Source: an uncultured Oscillospiraceae bacterium
GTDB taxonomy: Bacteria; Bacillota; Clostridia; Oscillospirales; Oscillospiraceae
Assembly (NCBI GenBank): GCA_900763995.1
Contig: CAAFMK010000179.1
Span: forward strand, 1-6,769
Reading direction: 5' to 3'
Length of the DNA stretch: 6,769 bases
Position 1 is the first letter of the stretch; every line of letters begins with the position of its first letter. Position numbers and translations under genes: made by a program. The notes beneath the pieces were generated by a model. That model made no database searches and was not told the DNA's origin. It was given only the letters and a program-made list of their open reading frames with translations. Below, piece after piece: positions 1-5,523 of the stretch.

Positions 1-4
1 CCGG

Positions 5-13
5 TCTTTTTTT
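5..13 (+). terminator. Possible tail of a terminator cut by the left edge
   Basis: A T-run (TCTTTTTTT) directly follows CCGG at the extreme left edge. It could be the 3' end and U-tract of an intrinsic terminator for a plus-strand gene to the left, whose hairpin would lie outside the window. Only the T-run is visible, so this is a guess. Positions 14-82 hold nothing else that I can recognise. Confidence 0.2.
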
Positions 14-82
14 GTGTAGGGACTGGGTAGATTGGAAAGTGTCTGTATGTTTGGAGTGGGTACAGCAGTTTTTCATCCCATG

Positions 83-120
83 AAAAAACACCACCTGTGG
101 AAACAGGCGGTGTTTTAAAA
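83..120 (-). terminator. Intrinsic terminator after the DUF975 gene
   Basis: Arms at 85-97 and 104-116 form a 13-position stem with a 6-base loop. Read on the minus strand every position pairs, including one G-U wobble (bases 108 and 93), and the stem is followed by six U residues (88 to 83). Read on the plus strand the same pair becomes an A-C mismatch and the T-run is absent. The hairpin is therefore built for minus-strand transcription. It starts about 10 bases past the stop codon of the DUF975 gene and probably also ends any transcript reading through from the nuclease gene. Confidence 0.88.
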
Positions 121-129
121 TGAGATGTT

Positions 130-993
130 TTACAGGGGAGGGATCTGGCTGTGCTCATTGGGAGTGGCTGTAAGCAGTTTATCATAAAAGCTGGCCTGAG
201 CAATGGATACATATGGGATACGGAACACATTCAGTGGCAGGAGAACCAGGTTGACAGCCAGCATAAAGGGCAGACTGTTGATAATCGCCACAAGATTCAT
301 CAGGGTGTAGGTGGTAACGGGGCCAGTAAAAATCTGGTACTTCATGATGAAGATATACATGACCACACTGGTCACCAAAAAATTAAGCAGATACCAGAGG
401 ATGAAAGAGAGGTGCAGGCGGAACAGAGCCCACAAATTTCCACGCATCAGAGCCACACTGCGCCGGACGGCATTTCCAGGCCCATCATCGGGGTGGTCAG
501 CCAGCAGGTAGGGGGCCATTTCATATCGGAGCATTATGATAAAAAACAAAATGTAGAGTATAGCAGATACCACCAGATTCACTGGGACAGATGGGATGGA
601 AAGCAGCGGAAATGCTCCGATGAAGCCCAAAAGAATCCAGCCAAATCCTCGCAGGAAGATAAACAGATTCATCAGGATCACACGACCAGAGATGGAGAAT
701 CCCTGGCACAGGGTGCCCAGTCCGGGGTTTAGCCGCCGATGACTCCACAAAGACCACAGATGATATCCAAAGCTCACCACACAGGCATACAGTGAAAATA
801 AAATGTTAAAAAAGATGGGGGTGGAGCTAGACATGGTATCATTTGAAAGCGGTGGGATGAGTATGACACTGACAGCCACTGAGACACCGGTGGTCATTAA
901 AATATATACCAGTGCAACCACCCAGAACTTTGGGCTTGTCAGTGACATACTCTCCCTGGCGCTGGCCTTTATCTGTTTATAATCAAACTTCAT
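130..993 (-). CDS. DUF975 family multi-spanning membrane protein
   Basis: A 287-residue integral membrane protein. Hydrophobic segments lie near residues 23-47, 60-80, 104-131, 137-155, 193-218 and 228-256, giving about six passes. The most family-like stretch is residues 156-203: LRYEMAPYLLAD, then a short polar loop (DHPDDGP), then RRSVALMRGN followed by an amphipathic/hydrophobic segment. This arrangement is typical of DUF975 (PF06161) proteins of Firmicutes, whose biochemical role is not established. The N terminus (KQIKASARESM) also fits the family. The start at 993 has a good ribosome site, AAAGGAGTC, about 5 bases upstream. It lies 71 bp downstream of the nuclease gene on the same strand with no terminator between them, so co-transcription is plausible. 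I infer no specific substrate. Confidence 0.85.
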   Translation of the reverse strand: MKFDYKQIKASARESMSLTSPKFWVVALVYILMTTGVSVAVSVILIPPLSNDTMSSSTPIFFNILFSLYACVVSFGYHLWSLWSHRRLNPGLGTLCQGFSISGRVILMNLFIFLRGFGWILLGFIGAFPLLSIPSVPVNLVVSAILYILFFIIMLRYEMAPYLLADHPDDGPGNAVRRSVALMRGNLWALFRLHLSFILWYLLNFLVTSVVMYIFIMKYQIFTGPVTTYTLMNLVAIINSLPFMLAVNLVLLPLNVFRIPYVSIAQASFYDKLLTATPNEHSQIPPL

Positions 994-1064
994 AAGTGAC
1001 TCCTTTGTTTTCTTCGTCCCGTCGTCCTGATGACAGAGGTATATTTAGGTGGAATGGTTTGCCA

Positions 1065-2660
1065 TTACGCCCACTTCTCCATCACCTGACGCAGCTGGTC
1101 AGCCAGTTTTGCCAAGTCCTTGTTGCTGCGGCCACGGCTGCGACTGATAAGCTCGGACAGATCCTTGGATACATCCTGGAGCCGCAGGAAGGCAGGGGAG
1201 GGGGCGGAGGCACCGCCAGTGGTGCGCCGACTCTCCAGTACGATGCCCTTTGCCAGGATGCGATTTTCCAGCAGGTCATAGACCTCCTCGTAGAGGGGGG
1301 CGTGGGCAGGGATGCCCCGCCGGTTCAGGTCTGTGGCAAACAGGTCAGTGATTTCCGTGTCACCATGAACCACAAAGACCTGCTGAGGTTTGGGGGAGAA
1401 GTGCTCCACCCATCCCAGAAGATGATCCCGGTCAGCGTGGGAGGACAGGCCCTTAAAGTTGACGATCCGGGCCCGAACGACAATCTCCTCCCCGAACAGC
1501 TTAACGGACTTGGCACCATCCAGCAGGCGGCGGCCCAGAGTGCCCTCCCCCTGATAGCCCACAAAGACAACGGCACACTCAGGCCGCCACAAATTGTGTT
1601 TCAGATGGTGGCGGATACGCCCGGCATCACACATACCGGAGGCGGAGATAATCAGCTTTGGGGTCTTATCCATATTGAGGGCCTTGGACTCCTCAGTGGA
1701 CTGGGTGAGGGTCAGGCCGGGGAAGGTAAACAGATCCTCTCCCCCCTGGAGTACCGCAATGGCCTCCTCGTCCAGATAGCCCCGGAGGTCACCAGAGTAG
1801 ATCTTTGTGGCCTCAGCGGCCAGGGGACTGTCCACACACACGGTAAAATTGGGGACGGTCTTGACCAGCCCCTCATTTTTGATTTCCCGGAGGAAGTACA
1901 ACAGCTCCTGGGTACGGCCCACAGCAAAGGAGGGGATGACAATGTTGCCCCCCTTGGAAAACACCTCATCAATGAGCTGGGCCAGTGACTCGGTATAGCT
2001 CTCAGGAGGCTCATGGTTCCGGTCTCCATAGGTGGACTCCATCACCACATAGTCCGCATCATCGATATAGGACGGGTTGCGGATGATGGGCTGGTCCATG
2101 TTGCCCAGATCGCCGGAAAAGACCAGCTTCTTGGTAATTCCGTTCTCGGTGGCCCAGACCTCCACAATGGAGGAGCCCAGCAGATGGCCGGCATCGTGGA
2201 AACACACCTTGACCCCCTCACACAGCTGGAACACCTGCCCATACTCGTGGGTACACATCAGCTCCAAAGTGGCTTCTGCATCGGCAAGTGTATAAAGTGG
2301 CTCCACAGTCTCCCGGCCAGCACGCTGTCCCTTCTGGTTCTGCCACTGGGCATCGCTCTCCTGAATGTGGGCGGAGTCCCGAAGCATCACAGTCAGCAGC
2401 TGGGCAGTGAGCCGGGTGGTAAAGATCTGGCCAGCAAACCCCTCTTTTACCAGCAGAGGGATACGGCCGGAGTGGTCGATATGGGCGTGGGTGACCAGAA
2501 CATAGTCAATGTAGTTTGGGGAAAAATCCAGCATATTGTTATCATGCTCATCCCGCCCCTGCTGTAAACCACAGTCGATGAGGATCTTCTTGCCCCCAAC
2601 CTCCAAACAGTGGCAACTGCCTGTAACTGCGTGTGCAGCACCGAAGAATGTCAGTTTCAT
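1065..2660 (-). CDS. Beta-CASP metallo-beta-lactamase-fold RNA-processing nuclease
   Basis: A 531-residue cytosolic protein of the COG1236 type (CPSF/Ysh1-like, usually annotated as an MBL-fold RNA-specificity hydrolase). Metal-binding motifs are intact: HAHIDH at 58-63, the AGH histidine at 159 and the SGD aspartate at 184. The beta-CASP part has an acidic residue in MESTYGD (E208), the SASGMCDAGRIRHHL block at 339-353, the SSHAD histidine at 408 and the VHGD histidine at 432. Together these form a two-zinc site for phosphodiester hydrolysis, most likely of RNA; the target is unknown. Residues about 475-531 form a Ser/Gly/Ala-rich linker and a charged helical tail. The start at 2660 is chosen because AAAAGGAGGT lies 6 bases upstream. 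A longer in-frame start at 2726 would precede the likely promoter -10 and has no ribosome site. Confidence 0.92.
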   Translation of the reverse strand: MKLTFFGAAHAVTGSCHCLEVGGKKILIDCGLQQGRDEHDNNMLDFSPNYIDYVLVTHAHIDHSGRIPLLVKEGFAGQIFTTRLTAQLLTVMLRDSAHIQESDAQWQNQKGQRAGRETVEPLYTLADAEATLELMCTHEYGQVFQLCEGVKVCFHDAGHLLGSSIVEVWATENGITKKLVFSGDLGNMDQPIIRNPSYIDDADYVVMESTYGDRNHEPPESYTESLAQLIDEVFSKGGNIVIPSFAVGRTQELLYFLREIKNEGLVKTVPNFTVCVDSPLAAEATKIYSGDLRGYLDEEAIAVLQGGEDLFTFPGLTLTQSTEESKALNMDKTPKLIISASGMCDAGRIRHHLKHNLWRPECAVVFVGYQGEGTLGRRLLDGAKSVKLFGEEIVVRARIVNFKGLSSHADRDHLLGWVEHFSPKPQQVFVVHGDTEITDLFATDLNRRGIPAHAPLYEEVYDLLENRILAKGIVLESRRTTGGASAPSPAFLRLQDVSKDLSELISRSRGRSNKDLAKLADQLRQVMEKWA

Positions 2661-2666
2661 ATGAGA

Positions 2667-2676
2667 ACCTCCTTTT
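2667..2676 (-). promoter_or_regulatory. Ribosome binding site fixing the nuclease start
   Basis: On the minus strand this reads AAAAGGAGGT, a near-perfect Shine-Dalgarno sequence 6 bases before ATG at 2658-2660. It decides for this start over the in-frame ATG 66 bases upstream. Confidence 0.85.
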
Positions 2677-2696
2677 ATCCATGAAAGGTTAAGGTT

Positions 2697-2725
2697 ATTA
2701 TACACTATTCCCCAAAAAATCTCCA
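2697..2725 (-). promoter_or_regulatory. Sigma-A promoter for the nuclease gene
   Basis: On the minus strand a consensus -10 TATAAT (2702-2697) is separated by exactly 17 bases from TGGAGA (2725-2720), which matches 4 of 6 positions of TTGACA. The predicted transcript start near 2690 leaves a short leader before the ribosome site at 2676-2667. Spacing and -10 are strong; the -35 is moderate. Confidence 0.65.
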
Positions 2726-2788
2726 CTATATTTTATGGAAAGTGCAAAAAAACATAGGACAACAGGGGAGGTGGGACACCATATTCTC

Positions 2789-3568
2789 CTATGGCTCCAG
2801 GATACCAAAATGGATCAGCGCAGAGAGGATACCGTCCTCATCCACGCAATCGGTCACATAATCGGCCTGACTTTTTACCTCGTCGCTGGCGTTGCCCATC
2901 GCCACACCAATGTGGGCGTGGCGCAGCATGGGAAGATCGTTTTCCCCATCCCCAAAGGCCATGGTGTCATTCAATGAGATCTTGAAGTGCTCCAGTATGG
3001 CATCCATGCCACGGTCTTTCCCGCCACCCTGGGAGATGACATCGGCAAAGTCGGGGTGCCAACGCATGGCATCCAGCCCCTGAAAGGGTGTTCCAACGGC
3101 TTTTTCCTCCTCTTTGGACAAAAAGACCACTGCCTGATACAGCTCTCTGCCGCGGACATCTGAGGCCGGGATCTCCGGTGGGAGAGGGATATTGAGCTGG
3201 TTGGGGAAGAGGTCGAGCCTGGAATCTGGGTTGACCATATAGCCATCCTTTTCCTCCAGAATGACGGCGGGGGCACCAGTTTGCTCTAAAACATCTGCCA
3301 GTTGGGCCGTTTGGGCTGGAGAAAAGACCATTTTGCGCAAAACAGTGTCCTGTGTAAAGCAGTATTGCCCGTTTAGGGTGATACATCCGTCAAAGGGGAA
3401 GTCATCCTGCGCCGCCCCGATGGAGCTGGCGTGTCGCCCTGTAGCGAGGAACAGCTTGATGCCCTTCTGGCGCAGACGGGAGAGGGCATCCAGCACAGCA
3501 GGGGAGATCCTGTGGGTGCGAAAGCTGATGAGTGTGCCGTCAATATCAAAAAAAATGGCCTTGACCAT
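2789..3568 (-). CDS. Cof-type HAD-IIB family phosphatase
   Basis: A 259-residue HAD-superfamily hydrolase of the Cof/YidA type, a normal length for the group. Motif I is FFDIDGT with nucleophile D8 and acid/base D10. Motif II is the threonine in LATGR (T43). Motif III is the lysine at 184 in GGGKDRG. Motif IV is GDGENDLPML at 206-215, with D207 and D211 for magnesium. The region about 85-180 between motifs II and III is the C2-type cap that sets substrate choice. Such enzymes remove phosphate from small metabolites such as sugar phosphates, nucleotides or flavin/pyridoxal phosphates; the substrate cannot be told from sequence. The start at 3568 has AGGAGG 8 bases upstream. The gene is transcribed divergently from yabP. 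Confidence 0.93.
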   Translation of the reverse strand: MVKAIFFDIDGTLISFRTHRISPAVLDALSRLRQKGIKLFLATGRHASSIGAAQDDFPFDGCITLNGQYCFTQDTVLRKMVFSPAQTAQLADVLEQTGAPAVILEEKDGYMVNPDSRLDLFPNQLNIPLPPEIPASDVRGRELYQAVVFLSKEEEKAVGTPFQGLDAMRWHPDFADVISQGGGKDRGMDAILEHFKISLNDTMAFGDGENDLPMLRHAHIGVAMGNASDEVKSQADYVTDCVDEDGILSALIHFGILEP

Positions 3569-3604
3569 AGAAAAAACCTCCTAAAGTAAATGTAGCTTAT
3601 CCTT

Positions 3605-3633
3605 ATTTTACAACAGGATGCGGCACATTTCCA
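3605..3633 (-). promoter_or_regulatory. Sigma-A-like promoter for the HAD gene
   Basis: On the minus strand TAAAAT (3610-3605) lies 17 bases after TGGAAA (3633-3628; 4 of 6 match to TTGACA). It resembles the promoter of the nuclease gene in its -35 and spacing. A short imperfect palindrome, AATTGGACAATT (3640-3651), sits just upstream and could be a regulator site, although it is too short to be confident. Confidence 0.45.
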
Positions 3634-3673
3634 TCTGCGAATTGGACAATTTTCACTCCTTTGTGAGATGGGG

Positions 3674-3703
3674 GCATAAACACAGGTGATACCTCCATAA
3701 AAT
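3674..3703 (+). promoter_or_regulatory. Sigma-E-like sporulation promoter for yabP
   Basis: GCATAAA (3674-3680) and CATAAAAT (3696-3703) are 15 bases apart. The known sigma-E pattern in Bacillus is roughly kmATATT, 14-15 bases, CATACAnT; here the -35 matches 5 of 7 and the -10 differs at only one defined position. Transcription would begin near 3710, only a few bases before the yabP ribosome site (3714-3722) and after the alternative upstream ATG (3702). Mother-cell expression of yabP/yabQ under sigma-E is known in Bacillus, so the site agrees with the gene content. Confidence 0.55.
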
Positions 3704-3728
3704 GGAACAGAAGAAAGGGGGGATCACC

Positions 3729-4019
3729 ATGTCTTATGATGGGGACAAGGGCCGTCTGGATCTGAGCCACCATGTTATCCTGGAGGAGCGGGAGCAGCTG
3801 GTCGTTTCCGGGGTGGAGGAGGTGGAGAGTTTTGATGAATCAACCATCCTCCTCACCACCGCCCAGGGAGGGCTCGAAATTCAGGGAGAGGGACTGCACA
3901 TTGAAACACTGTCGCTGGACGGGGGAGATCTGAAGGTGGAGGGCCGGGTCAATGCTCTGATTTATGAGACACAGGGGAGCCATCGAGGCGGGCTGCTGAG
4001 CCGGCTGTTTGGTGGATGA
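3729..4019 (+). CDS. yabP: Sporulation protein YabP
   Basis: A 96-residue protein of the YabP/YqfC family (PF07873), close to the roughly 100 residues of Bacillus YabP. Features: SHHVILEEREQLVVSGV near residues 13-29, followed by VESFDESTILLTT and alternating short hydrophobic strands through LKVEGRVNALIYE (68-80), and a basic/Gly tail ending in LSRLFGG. The pattern is all-beta with no signal peptide or membrane segment. The family is linked to spore formation in the mother cell; the molecular role is not settled. The start at 3729 is preferred because AAAGGGGGG (3714-3722) lies 6 bases upstream; an ATG nine codons earlier has no ribosome site and sits inside the likely promoter -10. The stop overlaps the yabQ start (ATGA), so translation is probably coupled. 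Confidence 0.9.
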   Translation: MSYDGDKGRLDLSHHVILEEREQLVVSGVEEVESFDESTILLTTAQGGLEIQGEGLHIETLSLDGGDLKVEGRVNALIYETQGSHRGGLLSRLFGG

Positions 4020-4702
4020 GCGTAGATACTGTACAGCAGGGCCAGGCGCTGTGCCAGGCGCTGCTTCTGGGCGGGGCCATGGGGGTATTTTACGATCTGT
4101 GCAGGATCCTTCGGGTGCGGGTAAAGCTGCCGCTGCTTGGCTCAGTGTTGGATCTTCTGTTTTGGCTGTGTGCCACAGGGGCCCTGTTTTTCTGGTCTCA
4201 GGGGGCCTGGGGCGGACGGGTCAGACTGTATGGGGTCATGTTCTGCCTGATCGGCGGGGGTCTCTATTTCTGGGCCATAAGCCCCTGGGCCCTGAAGCTG
4301 GGGTATCTTCTGGCAGATTTGATCACCATGTTTTTGAGTATTTTGACCCTGCCAGCAGGGGCCGCTTTGTGTGTTTTAAAAAAAATCGGAAAACTTCTAA
4401 AAAACATCTTCCTTTCCATGAAAAAATGGTATAGAATAAAGCAGAATACCAGACAGTTGGATATGGCGGAGCACCGCCGTGCCCTGCGGGAAAAGGGGGA
4501 GTGTGCCAATGAAGCTCAAGCGCGCCAGTTTTTTGACCAAGCTGGTTATTTTGACCCTGCTGATCTATATGGCCACCTCTCTGATGGATCTGCAGGGAAA
4601 AATCCAGGGCGTAAAAGAAGAAAGAGAAACCCTGGAGCGGCAGGTGGCCCAACAGCAGATGAAAAATCAGGAGCTGGAAGAGGCCATCAAAAACAGCGAT
4701 GA
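4016..4702 (+). CDS. yabQ: Spore cortex biosynthesis protein YabQ (3' end probably frameshifted)
   Basis: The N-terminal part is a typical YabQ domain (PF09578): a helix with the GGAMGVFYDLCRI block (19-31), DLLFW at 46-50, hydrophobic spans near 43-60, 72-88 and 92-119, and GRVRLYG (67-73). YabQ is a membrane protein needed for spore cortex formation in Bacillus. The gene starts by a 4-bp ATGA overlap with yabP and has almost no ribosome site of its own. After a basic tail (about 122-164) the open frame continues 194 nt into divIC. By hand count, third-position G/C is 12 of 16 codons just before the divIC start but 9 of 32 just after, whereas divIC's own frame there has 23 of 32. The last 64 residues, rich in Gly, Arg and Lys, therefore look like an out-of-frame shadow. 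One frame over, a TGA at 4510-4512 would end the gene at the divIC ATG. Confidence 0.85.
   Translation: MSVDTVQQGQALCQALLLGGAMGVFYDLCRILRVRVKLPLLGSVLDLLFWLCATGALFFWSQGAWGGRVRLYGVMFCLIGGGLYFWAISPWALKLGYLLADLITMFLSILTLPAGAALCVLKKIGKLLKNIFLSMKKWYRIKQNTRQLDMAEHRRALREKGECANEAQARQFFDQAGYFDPADLYGHLSDGSAGKNPGRKRRKRNPGAAGGPTADEKSGAGRGHQKQR
4427..4437 (+). promoter_or_regulatory. Possible internal promoter for divIC
   Basis: Within the 3' part of yabQ the sequence becomes strongly A-rich (about 4376-4440) against a GC-rich background. It holds TGGTATAGAAT, which reads as an extended -10 (TG, one base, TATAGA) or as a -10 TAGAAT. No convincing -35 is present. It lies about 70 bases before the divIC start. 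A separate vegetative promoter is expected for a division gene placed behind sporulation genes, but the sequence support is modest. Confidence 0.35.
4491..4501 (+). promoter_or_regulatory. G-run ribosome binding site of divIC
   Basis: AAAAGGGGGAG ends 7 bases before ATG at 4509 and fixes the divIC start; an in-frame ATG at 4479 has no comparable site. The G-run is also the most likely place of a 1-nt deletion that would explain the over-long yabQ frame. Confidence 0.65.
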
Positions 4703-4784
4703 CCCCGCAATGCTTGAGAAGGTGGCTCGGGACAAGGGCTTTGTCAAGCAGGGGGAAGAGCTGTATGTGGATGTCGCCAACTGA
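4509..4784 (+). CDS. divIC: DivIC/FtsB-type septum formation protein
   Basis: A 91-residue single-pass membrane protein. A short basic N terminus (MKLKR) is followed by a membrane segment at about 8-26, then a coiled coil at about 27-63 (KEERETLERQVAQQQMKNQE), then the family's closing block at 65-88: DDPAMLEKVARDKGFVKQGEELYVD. That block is the hallmark of the DivIC/FtsB family (PF04977), which pairs with FtsL/DivIB at the division site and helps activate septal wall synthesis. The topology implied is N-in, C-out. The start at 4509 is chosen by the ribosome site at 4491-4501 and by the position of the membrane segment; the in-frame ATG at 4479 would add ten residues without improving anything. 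It lies within the yabQ open frame, in a different phase, and its codons have normal high third-position GC. Confidence 0.92.
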   Translation: MKLKRASFLTKLVILTLLIYMATSLMDLQGKIQGVKEERETLERQVAQQQMKNQELEEAIKNSDDPAMLEKVARDKGFVKQGEELYVDVAN

Positions 4785-4860
4785 CCTGAATCGTGCTCTT
4801 CCCGAACAGGTGTGTGCCGTTTGGTGAGAGAATTTTACAAGGAGGATATTTCGGTCGCTT

Positions 4861-5325
4861 ATGGAGTTTGGAGTTGGGGCCGTCGTAGACGGCAAGGTTA
4901 CGGGAATCACAAAGTTTGGGGCATTTGTGGCCCTTCCAGAGGGGAAGTCCGGGTTGGTACACATCTCTGAGATCGCCTATTCCTATGTCAATGAGGTGTC
5001 TGAGCATCTGAAGGAGGGCCAGGAGGTCAAGGTAAAGGTCATTGGAATCGACCAGGCCAATCGCATCAACCTTTCGATCAAGCAGGTAGAGCCCCCACCC
5101 CAGCGCGCGCCTCGTCAGGGGGGCGGAGGGCAGCGGACCAGCGGTGGCCGTCCCCGCCAGAACAACACATCCCGTCCTATGGGCTTCGTGCGTCAGGCCC
5201 CCAAGGAACCCACCGATTTTGAGGATCGCTTAAAGCAGTTCATGCAGTCCTCTGACAGCAAGCTGTCTGAGCTGCGCTACATCGAGAAAAAGGGTGGAAA
5301 CCGCCGCGGAGGCGGCCGCCGATAA
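4861..5325 (+). CDS. yabR: S1-domain RNA-binding protein YabR
   Basis: A 154-residue protein with one S1 domain at about 3-75: VGAVVDGKVTGITKFGAFV, LPEGKSGLVHISEIA and VKVKVIGID...RINLSIK are textbook S1 blocks. It matches the YabR/general stress protein 13 type that sits after divIC in Bacillus. The C-terminal half is disordered and basic: Pro/Arg/Gly-rich at 78-105, a helical stretch DFEDRLKQFMQSSDSKLSELRY at about 119-140, then GGNRRGGGRR at the end. It probably binds RNA or ribosomes; the partner is unknown. The ATG at 4861 is the only usable start, since an in-frame TGA lies at 4825 and no GTG or TTG lies between. The best ribosome site (AAGGAGG, 4839-4845) is 15 bases away, unusually far. 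Tandem stops TAA TAG end the gene. Confidence 0.9.
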   Translation: MEFGVGAVVDGKVTGITKFGAFVALPEGKSGLVHISEIAYSYVNEVSEHLKEGQEVKVKVIGIDQANRINLSIKQVEPPPQRAPRQGGGGQRTSGGRPRQNNTSRPMGFVRQAPKEPTDFEDRLKQFMQSSDSKLSELRYIEKKGGNRRGGGRR

Positions 5326-5338
5326 TAGGCATGATTCA

Positions 5339-5373
5339 GGGCCGCCGCATATTTGCGGCGTCCCTGTTCTATT
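5339..5373 (+). terminator. Hairpin after yabR, probable terminator
   Basis: GGG plus CGCCGCA (5339-5349) pairs with TGCGGCG plus CCC (5354-5364), with one C-T mismatch and a TATT loop. It is a strong stem 11 bases past the yabR stops, but the following tract (TGTTCTATTT) is only moderately U-rich, so termination may be partial. Confidence 0.6.
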
Positions 5374-5380
5374 TGCCAGA

Positions 5381-5403
5381 AAAAAACGCCCCAGAGTGGG
5401 GCG
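5381..5403 (-). terminator. Intrinsic terminator facing the minus strand
   Basis: Bases 5387-5393 (CGCCCCA) pair perfectly with 5397-5403 (TGGGGCG) around a 3-base loop. Read on the minus strand the stem is followed at once by six U residues (5386-5381), the standard layout of an intrinsic terminator. Read on the plus strand the stem is followed by CTTGG, with no U-tract. Both neighbouring genes are on the plus strand, so this element has no obvious gene to serve. Confidence 0.7.
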
Positions 5404-5449
5404 CTTGGCTGAGGAGATAGACAATCCCCCAGCAGCATATTGGTTAAGC

Positions 5450-5478
5450 TGGTGTGTAGAATACCGGAAATTTACAAT
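5450..5478 (+). promoter_or_regulatory. Weak promoter candidate for the amidohydrolase
   Basis: TACAAT (5473-5478) is a fair -10, and the hexamer 17 bases upstream (TGGTGT, 5450-5455) is a poor -35. Between it and the gene lies an inverted repeat, CGGGAA (5487-5492) and TTCCCG (5502-5507), with a 9-base gap, close to the ribosome site GGAGGA (5513-5518). The repeat might be an operator or a leader hairpin, but it is short. Hairpins between yabR and this gene imply that it needs its own promoter. Confidence 0.3.
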
Positions 5479-5523
5479 AAAGTCAACGGGAATGCTGTCA
5501 TTTCCCGCCTATGGAGGAATATT

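Noticed and set aside
151..732. Plus-strand open frame of 193 codons opposite the DUF975 gene
   Set aside because: Its composition is rich in His, Gln and Asp, as in reversed membrane-protein codons. It has no ribosome site and no known fold, and the minus-strand gene explains the region.
996..1988. Long plus-strand open frame (330 codons) opposite the nuclease gene, and a second at 2013-2567
   Set aside because: Both lie fully antisense to a confident gene with intact catalytic motifs, encode no recognisable domain, and are expected in GC-rich DNA with strong codon bias.
1065..2726. A longer form of the nuclease starting at 2726
   Set aside because: The extra 22 residues have no family similarity and no ribosome site, and they span a consensus promoter (-10 at 2697-2702). 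The start at 2660 has an ideal ribosome site.
2720..2788. Possible terminator after the HAD gene, using the A7/T7 run at 2746-2752
   Set aside because: On the minus strand the T-run is present, but the sequence before it gives only a 5-bp TAGGA/TCCTA pairing over a long loop and a 4-bp inner stem, too weak to call.
4016..4702. Programmed frameshifting at the G-run to make two forms of YabQ
   Set aside because: There is no clear slippery heptamer with a downstream structure, and a plain 1-nt indel explains the pattern more simply. The idea is kept only as a minor option within the junction finding.
4323..4964. Minus-strand open frame of 213 codons across yabQ, divIC and yabR
   Set aside because: It crosses three confident plus-strand genes, has no family features, and is a shadow of their codon bias.
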